Below, piece after piece: positions 15,081-24,154 of a DNA stretch of 64,000 nucleotides. The stretch covers positions 1,612,001 to 1,676,000 of the forward strand of contig NZ_CP102630.1 in assembly GCF_024721605.1 (NCBI RefSeq), read 5' to 3'. The notes below the pieces were generated by a model. The model had not been told where the DNA came from and did no database searches. It saw only the letters and a list, made by a program, of their open reading frames with translations. Each line of letters starts with the position of its first letter. Within the stretch, counting starts at the first letter, position 1. Source of the stretch: Sphingomicrobium flavum (GTDB lineage: Bacteria > Pseudomonadota > Alphaproteobacteria > Sphingomonadales > Sphingomonadaceae). The translations under genes and the position numbers were made by a program.

Positions 15081-16631
15081 TTAGTCGGTAATGCGGATCC
15101 CGATAAAGGCTGCGGGACTATTACCGCGCTTGATCAGCATCAGGACGCTGGAACGTCCCGCATCGCGCGCGGCCACAATGGTGGCTTCGAATTCTGCAGG
15201 GGTCGTCACTTCCTGACGGTTCACCGAGAGGATGATGTCACCGCGGCGCAGGCCCTTTTCAGCAGCATCGCTGCGCCGATCCACGCGGTTGATGATGACG
15301 CCCTGCACATCATCAGGCAGGCGAAGCGCATTTTTAATCCGCGGGGTGAGCGTTTCGACACCAAGGCCGATCTCGATCGTTTCGGCATTTTCCTCGTCCA
15401 TCATGCCGCCGGTCTGATCGTCATCTTCAGTGCCAATCTGCTGGGCGAGTTCCTCGTCGCTCGGCCGTTCGCCGACGGTCAGCTGGATAGTCTGGCGGCG
15501 GCCATCACGGATAATGACGATGGGCACGCGTGCACCCGGCGTCAGCCGCGAGGAAATATAGGATACGGATTCGCGCGGCGTGATGGTCTGTCCGTTGATG
15601 GACAGGATCACGTCACCCTGGCGCAGGCCGGCCGCCTGCGCCGGCGTACCGGACTGGACTTCGCGCACCAGTTCCCCGTCTTCGCTGTCCATGCCGAGGC
15701 TGGCAGCGATATCTTCATCGATGGGCTGGAGCTGGACACCCAGATAGCCGCGCTGCGGGCGTTCGCCGCGGCGCAGCGCCTCGATGATCGGGCGGGCCTG
15801 GTCGGCGGGGATGGCAAGACCGATGCCGATATTGGCGCCGTTGGGCGAAATGAGCGCGCTGTTCACACCCACGACATTGCCGGCCATGTCGAACATGGGG
15901 CCGCCCGAATTGCCGCGATTGATCGAGGCATCGGTCTGGATGTAGCGATTGCGCCCGGTATTGCCGCTGGCATCCTGCGGGACGCCGCGCTGGATTGCCG
16001 AGACGATGCCGGCGGTGACGGTGCCGTCGAGACCCAGGGGATTGCCGATGGCGATGACCCAGTCACCAACACGGACATTCTCGCTATTGCCCCAATCGAC
16101 ATAAGGCAGGTTGGCGCCATCAATCTTGAGCAGCGCCAGATCGCTGTCGATATCGCGCCCCACGATGCGCGCCTGATATTCGGTGCGATCAGTCAGCGTC
16201 ACGATCACTTCATCGACCGTACCGCGCGCTTCGGTGCGCGACTGGATGAGGTGATTGTTGGTGACGATATAGCCATCGGGCGAGATGATGAAGCCCGAGC
16301 CCAGCGAACCGGTTTCCTGCGTGCGCTCCTCCTCATCGCCTTCCTGCTGCTGCTGCGGCGCGCCGAAGCGGCGGAAGAAATCCTGGAAGGGATCGGACTG
16401 GCGGCGCACGGCGATGCGCTGGGTGGTCGAAATGTTGACGACGGCGGGGGAGAGACGTTCGGCGAGGTCGGCAAAGCTGGTCGGGGCGCCGGCGACCGGC
16501 ACGATCTGGTTCGAATTGGCCGCATTGCTGCCCAGCGCATTGCCGGTGGTCATCGAAAAGGCCGTTCCTCCAAGGAGAAGCGCTCCAGCAATTCCATAGG
16601 CATAGCGCACGGGTCGAAACTCCTTCAGCAT
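15081..16631 (-). CDS. degP: Do-family periplasmic serine protease (DegP/MucD type)
   Basis: A periplasmic protease and chaperone for misfolded envelope proteins. It has an N-terminal signal/anchor (residues about 8-28), a trypsin-like domain with H127 (TNNHLI), D164 (DSDLALLKI) and S242 (NRGNSGGPM), then two PDZ domains (about 290-380 and 415-510). Near 90-110 is the flexible Q-linker-like LA loop (APQQQQEGDEEE). The loop after the catalytic His is about 7 residues longer than usual (QSRTEARGTV). It encodes 516 aa. It lies 102 nt downstream of hflC, which groups envelope and membrane proteolysis functions. DegP, DegQ and MucD cannot be separated by sequence here. Confidence 0.95.
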   Translation of the reverse strand: MLKEFRPVRYAYGIAGALLLGGTAFSMTTGNALGSNAANSNQIVPVAGAPTSFADLAERLSPAVVNISTTQRIAVRRQSDPFQDFFRRFGAPQQQQEGDEEERTQETGSLGSGFIISPDGYIVTNNHLIQSRTEARGTVDEVIVTLTDRTEYQARIVGRDIDSDLALLKIDGANLPYVDWGNSENVRVGDWVIAIGNPLGLDGTVTAGIVSAIQRGVPQDASGNTGRNRYIQTDASINRGNSGGPMFDMAGNVVGVNSALISPNGANIGIGLAIPADQARPIIEALRRGERPQRGYLGVQLQPIDEDIAASLGMDSEDGELVREVQSGTPAQAAGLRQGDVILSINGQTITPRESVSYISSRLTPGARVPIVIIRDGRRQTIQLTVGERPSDEELAQQIGTEDDDQTGGMMDEENAETIEIGLGVETLTPRIKNALRLPDDVQGVIINRVDRRSDAAEKGLRRGDIILSVNRQEVTTPAEFEATIVAARDAGRSSVLMLIKRGNSPAAFIGIRITD

Positions 16632-16733
16632 TCTCTTCCTCTCAATACAAAATCCGTGAGGGCGAGGCTATCGCCATGGCATGAACGGCATTTGAATGAC
16701 GCCGTTCCTTCATCGAAGCCTCACGCCCGTTCG

Positions 16734-17597
16734 TCAGTTGCCGGTGAATTCCTTCAGATATTCATTGTCCGGCGACAGCACGATCGAGGTTTCGCCCTTA
16801 TCCTTGGCTTCCACGCCCGGCGCCACAAAGGTGGTGCGGTAGGATTGCATGGCACGGTAGAAATCGTAGAAGTCCGCATCCTTGTTGAAGGCCGCAGCAT
16901 AGGTCCGTGCGGCCTCGGCGTCGGCTTCGGCGCGGATGATGCGGGCCTGCTTGTCACCCTGGGCGCGGATGGCGCGCGCTTCCTGCTCACGCGCGGTGCG
17001 CATGCGGGTATAGGCCGATTGCAGCGGGGTGCCGTCGGGCAGGTCCGCTTTCTTGATGCGCACATCGACGATCTCGGCGCCATATTGGCGGGCGACGCGG
17101 TCGAGGCCGGCGCGGATATTCTCCATCACACCTTCGCGTTCGGGCGAGAGCAGGGAGGCGAAGGGCCGCTTGCCAAGCTCGTTACGAAGCTGCGAGCCGA
17201 GCACCGGCTCCAGCGCGCTTTCGAAGCTTTCGACATTGCCCGCCGCGACATAGAGGCGCAGCGGATCGACGATGCGATAGCGCGCGAACGCATCGACCTG
17301 GAGCCTGAGCTGGTCGGTCGAAAGGACCTGCTGCGGCACCATGTCGAGATCGCGCACGCGCTTGTCGATCATGACGAATTCCTCGACGAAGGGCAGCTTG
17401 ACGGCCACGCCCGCGCCATCGTCGCCGAAATTATCTTCGGCACGGAATTTGTTGATGGTGGCCACCGGCGCGCCGAGGCGAACCTTGATGCCTTGCTGGG
17501 TCTCATCGACGAAGCGCACGCTGGTGAGCAAGGTCGCGAGGATGAAGAAGCCGAGGATCAGCACGATCATCGGATGACGGCGGAAAAGCGCGCTCAT
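16734..17597 (-). CDS. hflC: FtsH protease modulator HflC
   Basis: A SPFH/band 7 protein that with HflK forms a cage around FtsH in the inner membrane. It has 287 aa: one N-terminal membrane helix (about 9-28, 'MIVLILGFFILATLLTSV'), the band 7 domain (about 30-190) and a C-terminal coiled coil rich in Ala/Glu/Arg ('IIRAEADAEAARTYAAAF'). Its start overlaps the hflK stop by 4 nt, so the two are co-translated. FtsH itself is encoded at 60939. Confidence 0.95.
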   Translation of the reverse strand: MSALFRRHPMIVLILGFFILATLLTSVRFVDETQQGIKVRLGAPVATINKFRAEDNFGDDGAGVAVKLPFVEEFVMIDKRVRDLDMVPQQVLSTDQLRLQVDAFARYRIVDPLRLYVAAGNVESFESALEPVLGSQLRNELGKRPFASLLSPEREGVMENIRAGLDRVARQYGAEIVDVRIKKADLPDGTPLQSAYTRMRTAREQEARAIRAQGDKQARIIRAEADAEAARTYAAAFNKDADFYDFYRAMQSYRTTFVAPGVEAKDKGETSIVLSPDNEYLKEFTGN

Positions 17598-18691
17598 TGC
17601 TGGGCTCCTTCGCTCGGCGTCTGGCGGGCACGGCGATTGACCTCGGGCAAGGGCAGATAGGGCGTCACGCCCGGTGCCTCGATGACGGTCTTGTCGACGC
17701 CCTGCAGCACGCTTTCCATCGTCTCATAATAGATACGGCGCTTGGTCACCTGGGGGGCGCGGCGATATTCTTCGTAGACCTTGTCGAAGGCCTCCGCCTC
17801 ACCCTGGGCCTGCGCAGTGACTTGCAGCGCATAGGCGCGAGCCTGGTTGATATAGCTTTGCGCATCCTGCTGCGCTGCGGTGACTTCCTTGAAGGCGTCG
17901 TTGACCTCGGCGGGGGGATCGGCCTGCTTGATGGCGACGCCCTGGATACGCACGCCGGCTTCATAGCCGTCGAGCGTTTCCTGCATCACCAGCTGGACCG
18001 CGGATTCGATCTCGCTACGGCCATCGCCGATTGCGTCCTGCAGGCTCGACTGGGCGATGACCTGGCGCATCGCGCTTTCGGCGACCTGGCGGATGGTTTC
18101 TTCCTGGTTGGCGATTTCAAATTCGAACTGTTCGGGATCGCGGATATTCCAGCGCACCTGATATTCGATATCGATGATATTCTCATCGCCCGTCAGCATC
18201 TGGGTTTCGTCCTCGCCGGCGCCCAGATTGATCTCGTGGATTTCCTCCACATTGACCTTGGTCACCGAAGCGAAAGGCGCGGGCAGCGTGAATTGCAGGC
18301 CGGGCATCAAGGTATTCTGGTAGCGGCCCATCTGCACCACCACGCCGCGTTCGGCCGGTGCGATGCGGTGAGTGGAAGTGAAGCCGATCCACAACAGCGC
18401 CAGGATGACGAAGCCCCACAGGAAGACATTGCCGTTGGGAAGATCGGGCAGCTGTGCACCGCCGCCGCCCTTGCCGCCGCCCCCGAAACGGCCACGGTTC
18501 TTGTTGAGCCAGTCATCGAGCGATGAGACGTTGGAGGGCCTGCCGCCCGGCTGTGGCTGGCCCTTCCACGGCCCCTTGGCAGGCTCGTCGCCCTTGCCGC
18601 CGTCATTGCCACCGCCCTTGGGACCACTGCCCCACGGACCCTTATTGTCGCTGAAAAGGCCCCATTTCTGGCCCCAGGAGAAAATGCTCAT
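17594..18691 (-). CDS. hflK: FtsH protease activity modulator HflK
   Basis: The larger band 7 partner of HflC. From the ATG at 18691 (MSIFSWGQKWG) it encodes 365 aa; an upstream in-frame start at 18763 would add 24 unlike residues. The N-terminal 80 residues are Gly/Pro/Lys-rich (WGSGPKGGGNDGGKG), the signature of HflK. A membrane helix follows (about 93-112, 'VFLWGFVILALLWIGFTST'), then the band 7 domain and a coiled coil. It diverges from mrp with a 70-nt gap that must hold both promoters, and heads the hflK-hflC-degP-herA-like group. Confidence 0.95.
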   Translation of the reverse strand: MSIFSWGQKWGLFSDNKGPWGSGPKGGGNDGGKGDEPAKGPWKGQPQPGGRPSNVSSLDDWLNKNRGRFGGGGKGGGGAQLPDLPNGNVFLWGFVILALLWIGFTSTHRIAPAERGVVVQMGRYQNTLMPGLQFTLPAPFASVTKVNVEEIHEINLGAGEDETQMLTGDENIIDIEYQVRWNIRDPEQFEFEIANQEETIRQVAESAMRQVIAQSSLQDAIGDGRSEIESAVQLVMQETLDGYEAGVRIQGVAIKQADPPAEVNDAFKEVTAAQQDAQSYINQARAYALQVTAQAQGEAEAFDKVYEEYRRAPQVTKRRIYYETMESVLQGVDKTVIEAPGVTPYLPLPEVNRRARQTPSEGAQQ

Positions 18692-18761
18692 GCATTCTTT
18701 ATAGGGAGCCTCCGCGCAAAAAGAAGTGGCGTTCATCGAATTCGTCCCTATCTCCGCCCTC

Positions 18762-19727
18762 ATGAACGACGAGACCGCACCGCTTCACTTGCTCGACAGC
18801 CATCCCGACGGCGGGCGCATCCGTTCGCGCCGCTTCAAGGATGGTGCCGCGATGCTGGTGGTGGAAGCGAGCGGGCTGGACGCCGAAGGGCGCGAGGCGC
18901 TGGAGGCAAGGCTGCGCGAGGCGGCGCTTGCCATCCCCGAAGTCAATAGCGTGCAGGTGGCGATGAGCGTCTCCAAGCCGCAGCGCACGCTGATCGCGAT
19001 CGGCTCGGGCAAGGGCGGCGTGGGCAAATCGACGCTGACCGCCAATCTGGCCGTGGCGATGGCGCGGATGGGCCGGAAGGTCGGCGTGATCGATGCCGAC
19101 ATCTATGGCCCGTCGCAGCCGACATTGCTGGGCGCGAAGGACAAGCCCAAGGCCAGGGACAAGCAGTTGATCCCGGTCGAGGCGCAGGGGTTGAAGCTCC
19201 TTTCGGTCGGGCAGTTGGTCGCCGAAGGCCAGGCACTGGCCTGGCGCGGGCCGATGGCGGCGGGGGCGCTGAACCAGTTGGTTGAGGGCGACTGGGGGGA
19301 TTGCGAAATCCTGCTGATTGACCTGCCGCCCGGAACGGGAGACGTCCAATTGTCGCTGGTCCAGAAAGCGCGGCCCGATGGGGCGGTCATCGTATCCACC
19401 CCGCAGGACCTGTCGCTGATCGATGCGACCCGCGCGATCGACCTGTTCGGAAAGACTGGTGTGCCGGTCATCGGCCTGATTGAAAATATGGCGGGTTACC
19501 AATGCCCGCATTGCGGCGAGGAAAGCGATCCCTTTGGATCGGGCGGGGCGGAGGCTTCGGCCAAATCGCTGGACGTGCCCTTCCTCGGGCGGCTGCCGCT
19601 CAGCCTGGCGCTGCGCGAGGCGTCCGATGCGGGCATGCCGCCAGCGGCGGGTGACGGGCCGGCGGCCGAGGCCTTTGCCGAGCTCGCCAAGGCGGTGCTG
19701 GCCGGGTTGGAGAAAGCAGGAGCCTAG
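18762..19727 (+). CDS. apbC: Mrp/ApbC-type iron-sulfur cluster carrier ATPase
   Basis: A P-loop ATPase that carries and transfers [4Fe-4S] clusters to apoproteins. A short N-terminal DUF59-like region is followed by the deviant Walker A 'GSGKGGVGKSTLTANLA' and by 'IDLPPGTGDVQL' (Walker B/switch). The CxxC bridging-cluster motif is in 'YQCPHCGEESDPFG'. The ATG at 18762 (MNDETAPLH) is chosen over a GTG at 18726; both frames are open. It encodes 321 aa. It is followed by a CoA-binding protein gene after 27 nt. Confidence 0.93.
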   Translation: MNDETAPLHLLDSHPDGGRIRSRRFKDGAAMLVVEASGLDAEGREALEARLREAALAIPEVNSVQVAMSVSKPQRTLIAIGSGKGGVGKSTLTANLAVAMARMGRKVGVIDADIYGPSQPTLLGAKDKPKARDKQLIPVEAQGLKLLSVGQLVAEGQALAWRGPMAAGALNQLVEGDWGDCEILLIDLPPGTGDVQLSLVQKARPDGAVIVSTPQDLSLIDATRAIDLFGKTGVPVIGLIENMAGYQCPHCGEESDPFGSGGAEASAKSLDVPFLGRLPLSLALREASDAGMPPAAGDGPAAEAFAELAKAVLAGLEKAGA

Positions 19728-19754
19728 CGCGTTGGTGCGGCAAAGGAGACTGCC

Positions 19755-20186
19755 ATGCCGCTGACCAGCGATGACGAGATTGCCGACCTGCTGAAGGAAA
19801 CCCGCACCATCGCGATGGTGGGCGCGTCCGACAATCCGGCGCGCGCAGCCTATGGCGTTATGCACTACCTCCAAGAACGCGGCTATCGCGTGCTGCCGGT
19901 CAATCCGCGCATCACGGGCGAGCATGTGCATGGCGAATATGTCTGGCGCGAGCTCGACCAGATCGGCGTGCCGATCGACATGGTCGATTGCTTCGTCAAT
20001 TCCTCGCGCGTCGGCGAAGTGGTGGACCAGGCCATTGCGGCGGGCGCCAAATCGATCTGGATGCAGCTTGGCGTTATCGACGAGGCGGCGGCCGAGCGGG
20101 CCGAAGCGGCGGGCCTCAAGGTGGTGATGGATCGATGCCCCAAGATCGAAATCCCGCGCCTCTCCATTCCCAAAATCGAAGACTAG
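19755..20186 (+). CDS. CoA-binding domain protein (YccU type)
   Basis: 143 aa, one Rossmann-like CoA_binding_2 domain. The signature is 'RTIAMVGASDNPARAAYGVMHYL' near residues 15-37, with 'YRVLPVNPRI' and 'SIWMQLGVIDEAAAERAEAAGL' after it, as in succinyl-CoA synthetase alpha and YccU. Small family members have no proven function. It follows mrp closely on the same strand and overlaps the convergent pmbA 3' end by 4 nt. Confidence 0.92.
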   Translation: MPLTSDDEIADLLKETRTIAMVGASDNPARAAYGVMHYLQERGYRVLPVNPRITGEHVHGEYVWRELDQIGVPIDMVDCFVNSSRVGEVVDQAIAAGAKSIWMQLGVIDEAAAERAEAAGLKVVMDRCPKIEIPRLSIPKIED

Positions 20187-21526
20187 GCGCTGCCCACCGT
20201 CATTTCGGGGATGAGGATGGTCGGTGCGTCGATCCCGCGGCAAAATTCGAGATCGCTGCCGGGCTCGAGGCTTGCGAACATCTGAATGAGGTTGGAAGCG
20301 ACGGTGATTTCGCTGACCGGGTGGATGATCTCGCCATGTTCGACAAGGAAGCCTGCGGCGCCCCGCGAATAGTCGCCGGTGACGCCGTTAATGCCCTGCC
20401 CGATCAGTTCGGTGACCAACAGGCAGCGCGGATGAGCGGCGAGCAGTTCGGCGCGGCTGCGCGTGCCCGCTTCGATATAAAAATTGCTGGGCGCAGCGCC
20501 CGGCGATCCGCTGCCGCGCACGGCATGGCCGGTGGGGCTGATGCCCAATTGTTTTGCCGCGGCGCTGGCGGCGAACCAGCTTTTGAGCACGCCATCTTCG
20601 ACCATCGCCATCTTTGCGACGGGCAGGCCCTCGCCATCGAAGCCATGGCTCCTGAGACCGCGCAGGCGCAGCGGGTCGTCGATGATATTGATGCCTTCGG
20701 CAAAGATGCGTTCGCCCATCTTTTCCTGAAGGAAGCTGGTGCGGCGCGCGACGGCAGCGCCGTTGATCGCTCCCGATAGATGGCTGAGCAGGCTGGTGGC
20801 GACGCGGGGATCGTAGAGGACGGGCATCACTCCCTTGCCGATCTTTTTCGGCCCGACACGCGCGGCGGCGCGTTCGCCCGCTTCGCGCCCGACCTGAGCA
20901 GGGCTTTCCAGATCGTCGAAATGGTGGGCGCTGTGCCAATAGCTGTCGCGCTCCATGGCGCTCCCCTCACCTGCAATCGCGCCGGCGGCAACGCTATGGC
21001 CGCTGCTATTGTGGGTGCCGGAAAAGCCGTGGCTGGTGGCGATGGCGGTGACGCTGCTGGAGGTCGATGCGCTAGCGCCAGTCGATTTGGCGACGCCGCT
21101 GACCGCAACGGCTGCGGCCTCTGCATCCAGCGCGCGTTCTTTCAGCAAAGCCGGGTCAACTTGGCGACTATCATTGAGGTCGAGATCGGGCGGCGTCTCT
21201 TTGAGCAGCATATCCTGCGGGGCCAGCCCGGCATAAGGATCTTCAGGCGCTTCGGCAGCCATTGCCATCAGCCGGTCGATTAGTTCGCGCTGGTCATCAG
21301 CGCTGAAGGCGGAGGCCGAAACGCTGGCGCTTTTCTGGCCGATGAAGAGGCGGATGCCGATCTTTTCACCTTCCGATCGGCTGACATCTTCCAGCGCCCC
21401 GTCGCGGATTTCCACTTCGGTCGATTGCTTGGCGACATAAGCGGCATCGGCGGCATCGGCACCGGCCTTGAGGGCGCGGTCGACCAGGCTTTCCGCCAGA
21501 TTGCGGGCATCTTGGGGGCTTTTCAT
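20183..21526 (-). CDS. pmbA: Metalloprotease PmbA/TldE family protein
   Basis: A homologue of TldE, which with TldD forms a heterodimeric protease acting on unfolded peptides and on some modified-peptide precursors. PmbA/TldE itself lacks the zinc site, which lies in TldD. From the ATG at 21526 (MKSPQDARNL) it encodes 447 aa; an upstream in-frame ATG at 21634 is less likely because it overlaps ubiA. Family landmarks are 'EVEIRDGALEDVSRSEGEKIGIRLF' in the N-terminal domain, and 'NGVTGDYSRGAAGFLVEHGEI' and 'SDLEFCRGIDAPTILIPEMTV' at the C-terminus. It lies 10 nt downstream of ubiA. TldD is not in the window. Confidence 0.93.
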   Translation of the reverse strand: MKSPQDARNLAESLVDRALKAGADAADAAYVAKQSTEVEIRDGALEDVSRSEGEKIGIRLFIGQKSASVSASAFSADDQRELIDRLMAMAAEAPEDPYAGLAPQDMLLKETPPDLDLNDSRQVDPALLKERALDAEAAAVAVSGVAKSTGASASTSSSVTAIATSHGFSGTHNSSGHSVAAGAIAGEGSAMERDSYWHSAHHFDDLESPAQVGREAGERAAARVGPKKIGKGVMPVLYDPRVATSLLSHLSGAINGAAVARRTSFLQEKMGERIFAEGINIIDDPLRLRGLRSHGFDGEGLPVAKMAMVEDGVLKSWFAASAAAKQLGISPTGHAVRGSGSPGAAPSNFYIEAGTRSRAELLAAHPRCLLVTELIGQGINGVTGDYSRGAAGFLVEHGEIIHPVSEITVASNLIQMFASLEPGSDLEFCRGIDAPTILIPEMTVGSA

Positions 21527-21536
21527 GGAAGGCGAC

Positions 21537-22442
21537 CTAGGAAGCGGCGAGGCCGACGACAAGGCATGCGGCGAAAATGAGCAGCCCTGTAAAACGATTG
21601 GAGCGGAAAAGCATGAGCGCCCCTGCCCCGTCATCGGGGTCGGCCTTCATCACCTGATGCGCGAGGTGCAGCGCGGCGGGCAGCAGCGCCAGCGGCGCAA
21701 GCCAGGTCGGCTTCAACTGCCACAGCGCCGCGCTCCACAGGATGAGGGCGAGGAGATAGAAGATCGCCACCCCACCTGCTGCCCGTTGGCCTAGCGCGCG
21801 GGCGGAGGATTTGACCCCGACCAGCGCATCATCCTCGATATCCTGTATGGCGTAGAGCGTATCATAGCCGATCACCCAGAAGATGGTCCCCGCCCACAGC
21901 AGCAGCGGCGCCAGCGCCATGCTGCCTGTCACCGCCGGCCACCCCACCAGCGCTCCCCAGCTGAAGACGAGGCCGAGCCAGGCCTGCGGCCACCAGGTGA
22001 TGCGCTTCATGAAAGGATAGGCCGCAACCAAGGCGAGGCTGCCGAGCGCGACCAGCTGCGCGGTGGTGCGCAGCTGGAGAAGGACGATGAGGCCGATCAG
22101 GCAAAGGCTGATAACCAGCGCCCAGGCGGCCTTCAGTGAAACCCTGCCATTGGCGAGCGGGCGCAGCCTCGTGCGCTCCACCTTCCGGTCGAGATCGCGA
22201 TCGACGATATCGTTATAGGCGCATCCCGCCGAGCGCATCACGAACGCACCCAGCAAGAACCATGCGAACAGTGCCCAGCGCCCCTGCACCCCGGCCAGCG
22301 CCACGCTCCACGCGCAGGGCCAGAAGAGCAGCCATGTACCGATCGGTCGATCCAGCCGCATCAGCGAGGCAAAGGGTCGCGACGCCGCCGGCAGCGCGCC
22401 GATCAGGCCTCTTCGTTCACTGTCAGGGACAAGATACTGCAT
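21537..22442 (-). CDS. ubiA: 4-hydroxybenzoate polyprenyltransferase
   Basis: An inner-membrane enzyme that attaches the polyprenyl tail to 4-hydroxybenzoate in ubiquinone biosynthesis. From the ATG at 22442 (MQYLVPDSERRG) it encodes 301 aa with eight or nine membrane helices. The first Asp-rich motif is 'YNDIVDRDLDRKVERTRLRP'; the second is 'YDTLYAIQDIEDD'. ubiG at 51950 belongs to the same pathway but is far away. It is transcribed with pmbA. Confidence 0.95.
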   Translation of the reverse strand: MQYLVPDSERRGLIGALPAASRPFASLMRLDRPIGTWLLFWPCAWSVALAGVQGRWALFAWFLLGAFVMRSAGCAYNDIVDRDLDRKVERTRLRPLANGRVSLKAAWALVISLCLIGLIVLLQLRTTAQLVALGSLALVAAYPFMKRITWWPQAWLGLVFSWGALVGWPAVTGSMALAPLLLWAGTIFWVIGYDTLYAIQDIEDDALVGVKSSARALGQRAAGGVAIFYLLALILWSAALWQLKPTWLAPLALLPAALHLAHQVMKADPDDGAGALMLFRSNRFTGLLIFAACLVVGLAAS

Positions 22443-22509
22443 CCGATCAGCCTTGGCAGCCGTAGCAATTGATGTCGAGCACATGATCGGAGACAGGGAA
22501 GGACTTGCT

Positions 22510-22599
22510 ATGATGGGACAGTTTGTGAAGGATTTTGCCCTGGTGGGTGGTTTACTGCTGCTAGCCCTAGTGACACTTTATACAGCCATTACCCTGTAG
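22510..22599 (+). CDS. Small hydrophobic ORF, 29 aa, possible membrane microprotein
   Basis: ATG at 22510 with GGGAAGGA (22494-22501) about 8 nt upstream, and stop TAG at 22597-22599. The product is MMGQFVKDF, then a run of about 19 hydrophobic residues that ends at the stop, so it is one predicted membrane helix. It lies between the divergent ubiA start and the 3' end of the phospholipase D-type gene, and its stop abuts that gene's stop exactly. No family is recognised. The good ribosome binding site and the clean hydrophobic segment support translation, but the length makes chance possible. Confidence 0.5.
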   Translation: MMGQFVKDFALVGGLLLLALVTLYTAITL

Positions 22600-24099
22600 T
22601 TAGCTTTTTCTACGCTCGAACACGTCGCGTAGCCGCTTGCGACTACGGCGCCAGCGTTGAGTGAGCGTTTTGCGCGCCATCGGTTCGAACATCTCGCTGG
22701 TCGATTCCGGATCGAGCAACTCATGTTCGGCGATGAAATGATCGACGCCCGTCAGCGGATCGGGAGCCAGCAGGGTCAGCCGCTTGCCCGGCGCGCTGGT
22801 ATAACGCTCGACCAAATCGATCAGCCCGCAGCCTTCCTCTTCGGCCATGGCGATATTGAGGGGTTTCTCGTTCAGATGCTCGGCCATCAGCCGCTGGCGC
22901 AGTGCGCGGATCTGCGGCTCGGTGCCGTGATTGGCTTCCAGCGCGCTGTCGATGATGACATCGCATTCACTATCCAGCCCCATCGAGCGGTTATTGAGGT
23001 TGGAGGAGCCAACGCGCAGAAAACGGTCGTCGACGATCGCGACCTTGGCGTGGACATAGATGTCGTTGCTGGCGTCGTTGACCGGCACATAGATTTTGAA
23101 CTTGTCGCCATGTTCGAGGCGCTGGATGGCCTGCATCAATTTCTGGCGCGTGCCGTCCATCGCCACAGATTCCAGCCAGCCATCGGCACTACGCGGCATG
23201 ACCATGACGATTTCCGGCGGGTCGGGTTCGTTGAGGCGCGAGGCGATGGCGGCGGCGATCTTGGCCGAGGTGAAATATTGGTTTTCGATGTAGATGAAGC
23301 GTTTGGCGGCGCAGATCATGTCGATCACGAGCTGCTCGCTTTCGCGGACTTCCTCGACATCATTATATTCAGCGCGGGTGCGCGCGATGGCGACATCGAC
23401 ATCGGTGAAGTCGGTGTCGAGATCGTCGGGCCAGTCATCTTCCAGTTCCTCGACCGGGTCGATCTCGCTCGAGGTAGCGATCTTCCAGCGTTCGCGCCCC
23501 AGCTCGCCCAATGCCTTTGCGATGGGCCCGCGCATCAGCATGCTGACATCGTGCCAGGGCATATAGTCGTTGCCGTTGGGGGTCTTGCGCCGTTCGTCAT
23601 CGGCCTTGTGCTCGCTGGTGTCCCAGCGGCGGCTGGAAATATCGATGCCCCCGCAGGCGGCCAGCGATTCATCGATGACGACGATCTTCTGGTGATGGCT
23701 GCAGCCCACCGGGTGCGAGCTGTCGAACTTCATGTTGATCTGGTCTTCCCACCACCAGCGAATCAACCAGTAGATGGCGCGGATCGAGGTGAACTGCTTC
23801 AGCGCGCCGAAATTCCATTTCAGCACGTCGATCTCGAGATCCTTGTTGCGGCGCGTCAGTTCGATGAAAAAATGGCCGAGCGACTTGCCATAGGCATGGT
23901 CGTCCTCGGGATCGAGGCTGATGCGGGTGTCGAAATCCCAGCCGACGATGAAGATGCGCTCCTTGGCCGCCTTCATGGCCTTGCCGATGATGCGATAATA
24001 GTCGCAGGCATCGACGATCATCGAGGCTTCATTGGCGCGCTCGATGCGCCAGACATTCTTGCCAGGTTCGACGATGGGCTTGAGGGACGCGCTTTCCAT
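22600..24099 (-). CDS. Phospholipase D/cardiolipin synthase-like protein
   Basis: 499 aa from the ATG at 24099. It carries two HKD motifs of the phospholipase D superfamily: 'CSHHQKIVVIDESLAACGGIDI' in an HxKxxxxD pattern near the middle, and 'YVHAKVAIVDDRFLRVGSSN' in the second half. The N-terminal segment 'DACDYYRIIGKAMKAAKERIFIVGWDFDTRISL' is typical of the PLD-like proteins called phospholipase D or transphosphatidylase in proteobacteria. There is no membrane helix or signal peptide. The reaction is phosphodiester hydrolysis or transfer; the substrate is uncertain. A basic C-terminus (RWRRSRKRLRDVFERRKS) may bind membrane or nucleic acid. Confidence 0.92.
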   Translation of the reverse strand: MESASLKPIVEPGKNVWRIERANEASMIVDACDYYRIIGKAMKAAKERIFIVGWDFDTRISLDPEDDHAYGKSLGHFFIELTRRNKDLEIDVLKWNFGALKQFTSIRAIYWLIRWWWEDQINMKFDSSHPVGCSHHQKIVVIDESLAACGGIDISSRRWDTSEHKADDERRKTPNGNDYMPWHDVSMLMRGPIAKALGELGRERWKIATSSEIDPVEELEDDWPDDLDTDFTDVDVAIARTRAEYNDVEEVRESEQLVIDMICAAKRFIYIENQYFTSAKIAAAIASRLNEPDPPEIVMVMPRSADGWLESVAMDGTRQKLMQAIQRLEHGDKFKIYVPVNDASNDIYVHAKVAIVDDRFLRVGSSNLNNRSMGLDSECDVIIDSALEANHGTEPQIRALRQRLMAEHLNEKPLNIAMAEEEGCGLIDLVERYTSAPGKRLTLLAPDPLTGVDHFIAEHELLDPESTSEMFEPMARKTLTQRWRRSRKRLRDVFERRKS

Positions 24100-24154
24100 A
24101 GGGTCATCAAAGCTTGATGGTGACGCCCGTTCCATCGCGGGTTAAACGGCGCAG

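Noticed and set aside
16640-16735. GAACGGC/GCCGTTC hairpin between hflC and degP as a terminator
   Set aside because: The stem is only 7 bp with an 11-nt loop and no U-tract follows; the gene order suggests read-through.
16251-18526. Two long plus-strand frames opposite degP, hflC and hflK
   Set aside because: They are reverse-strand shadows of the proteolysis operon, without start signals or motifs.
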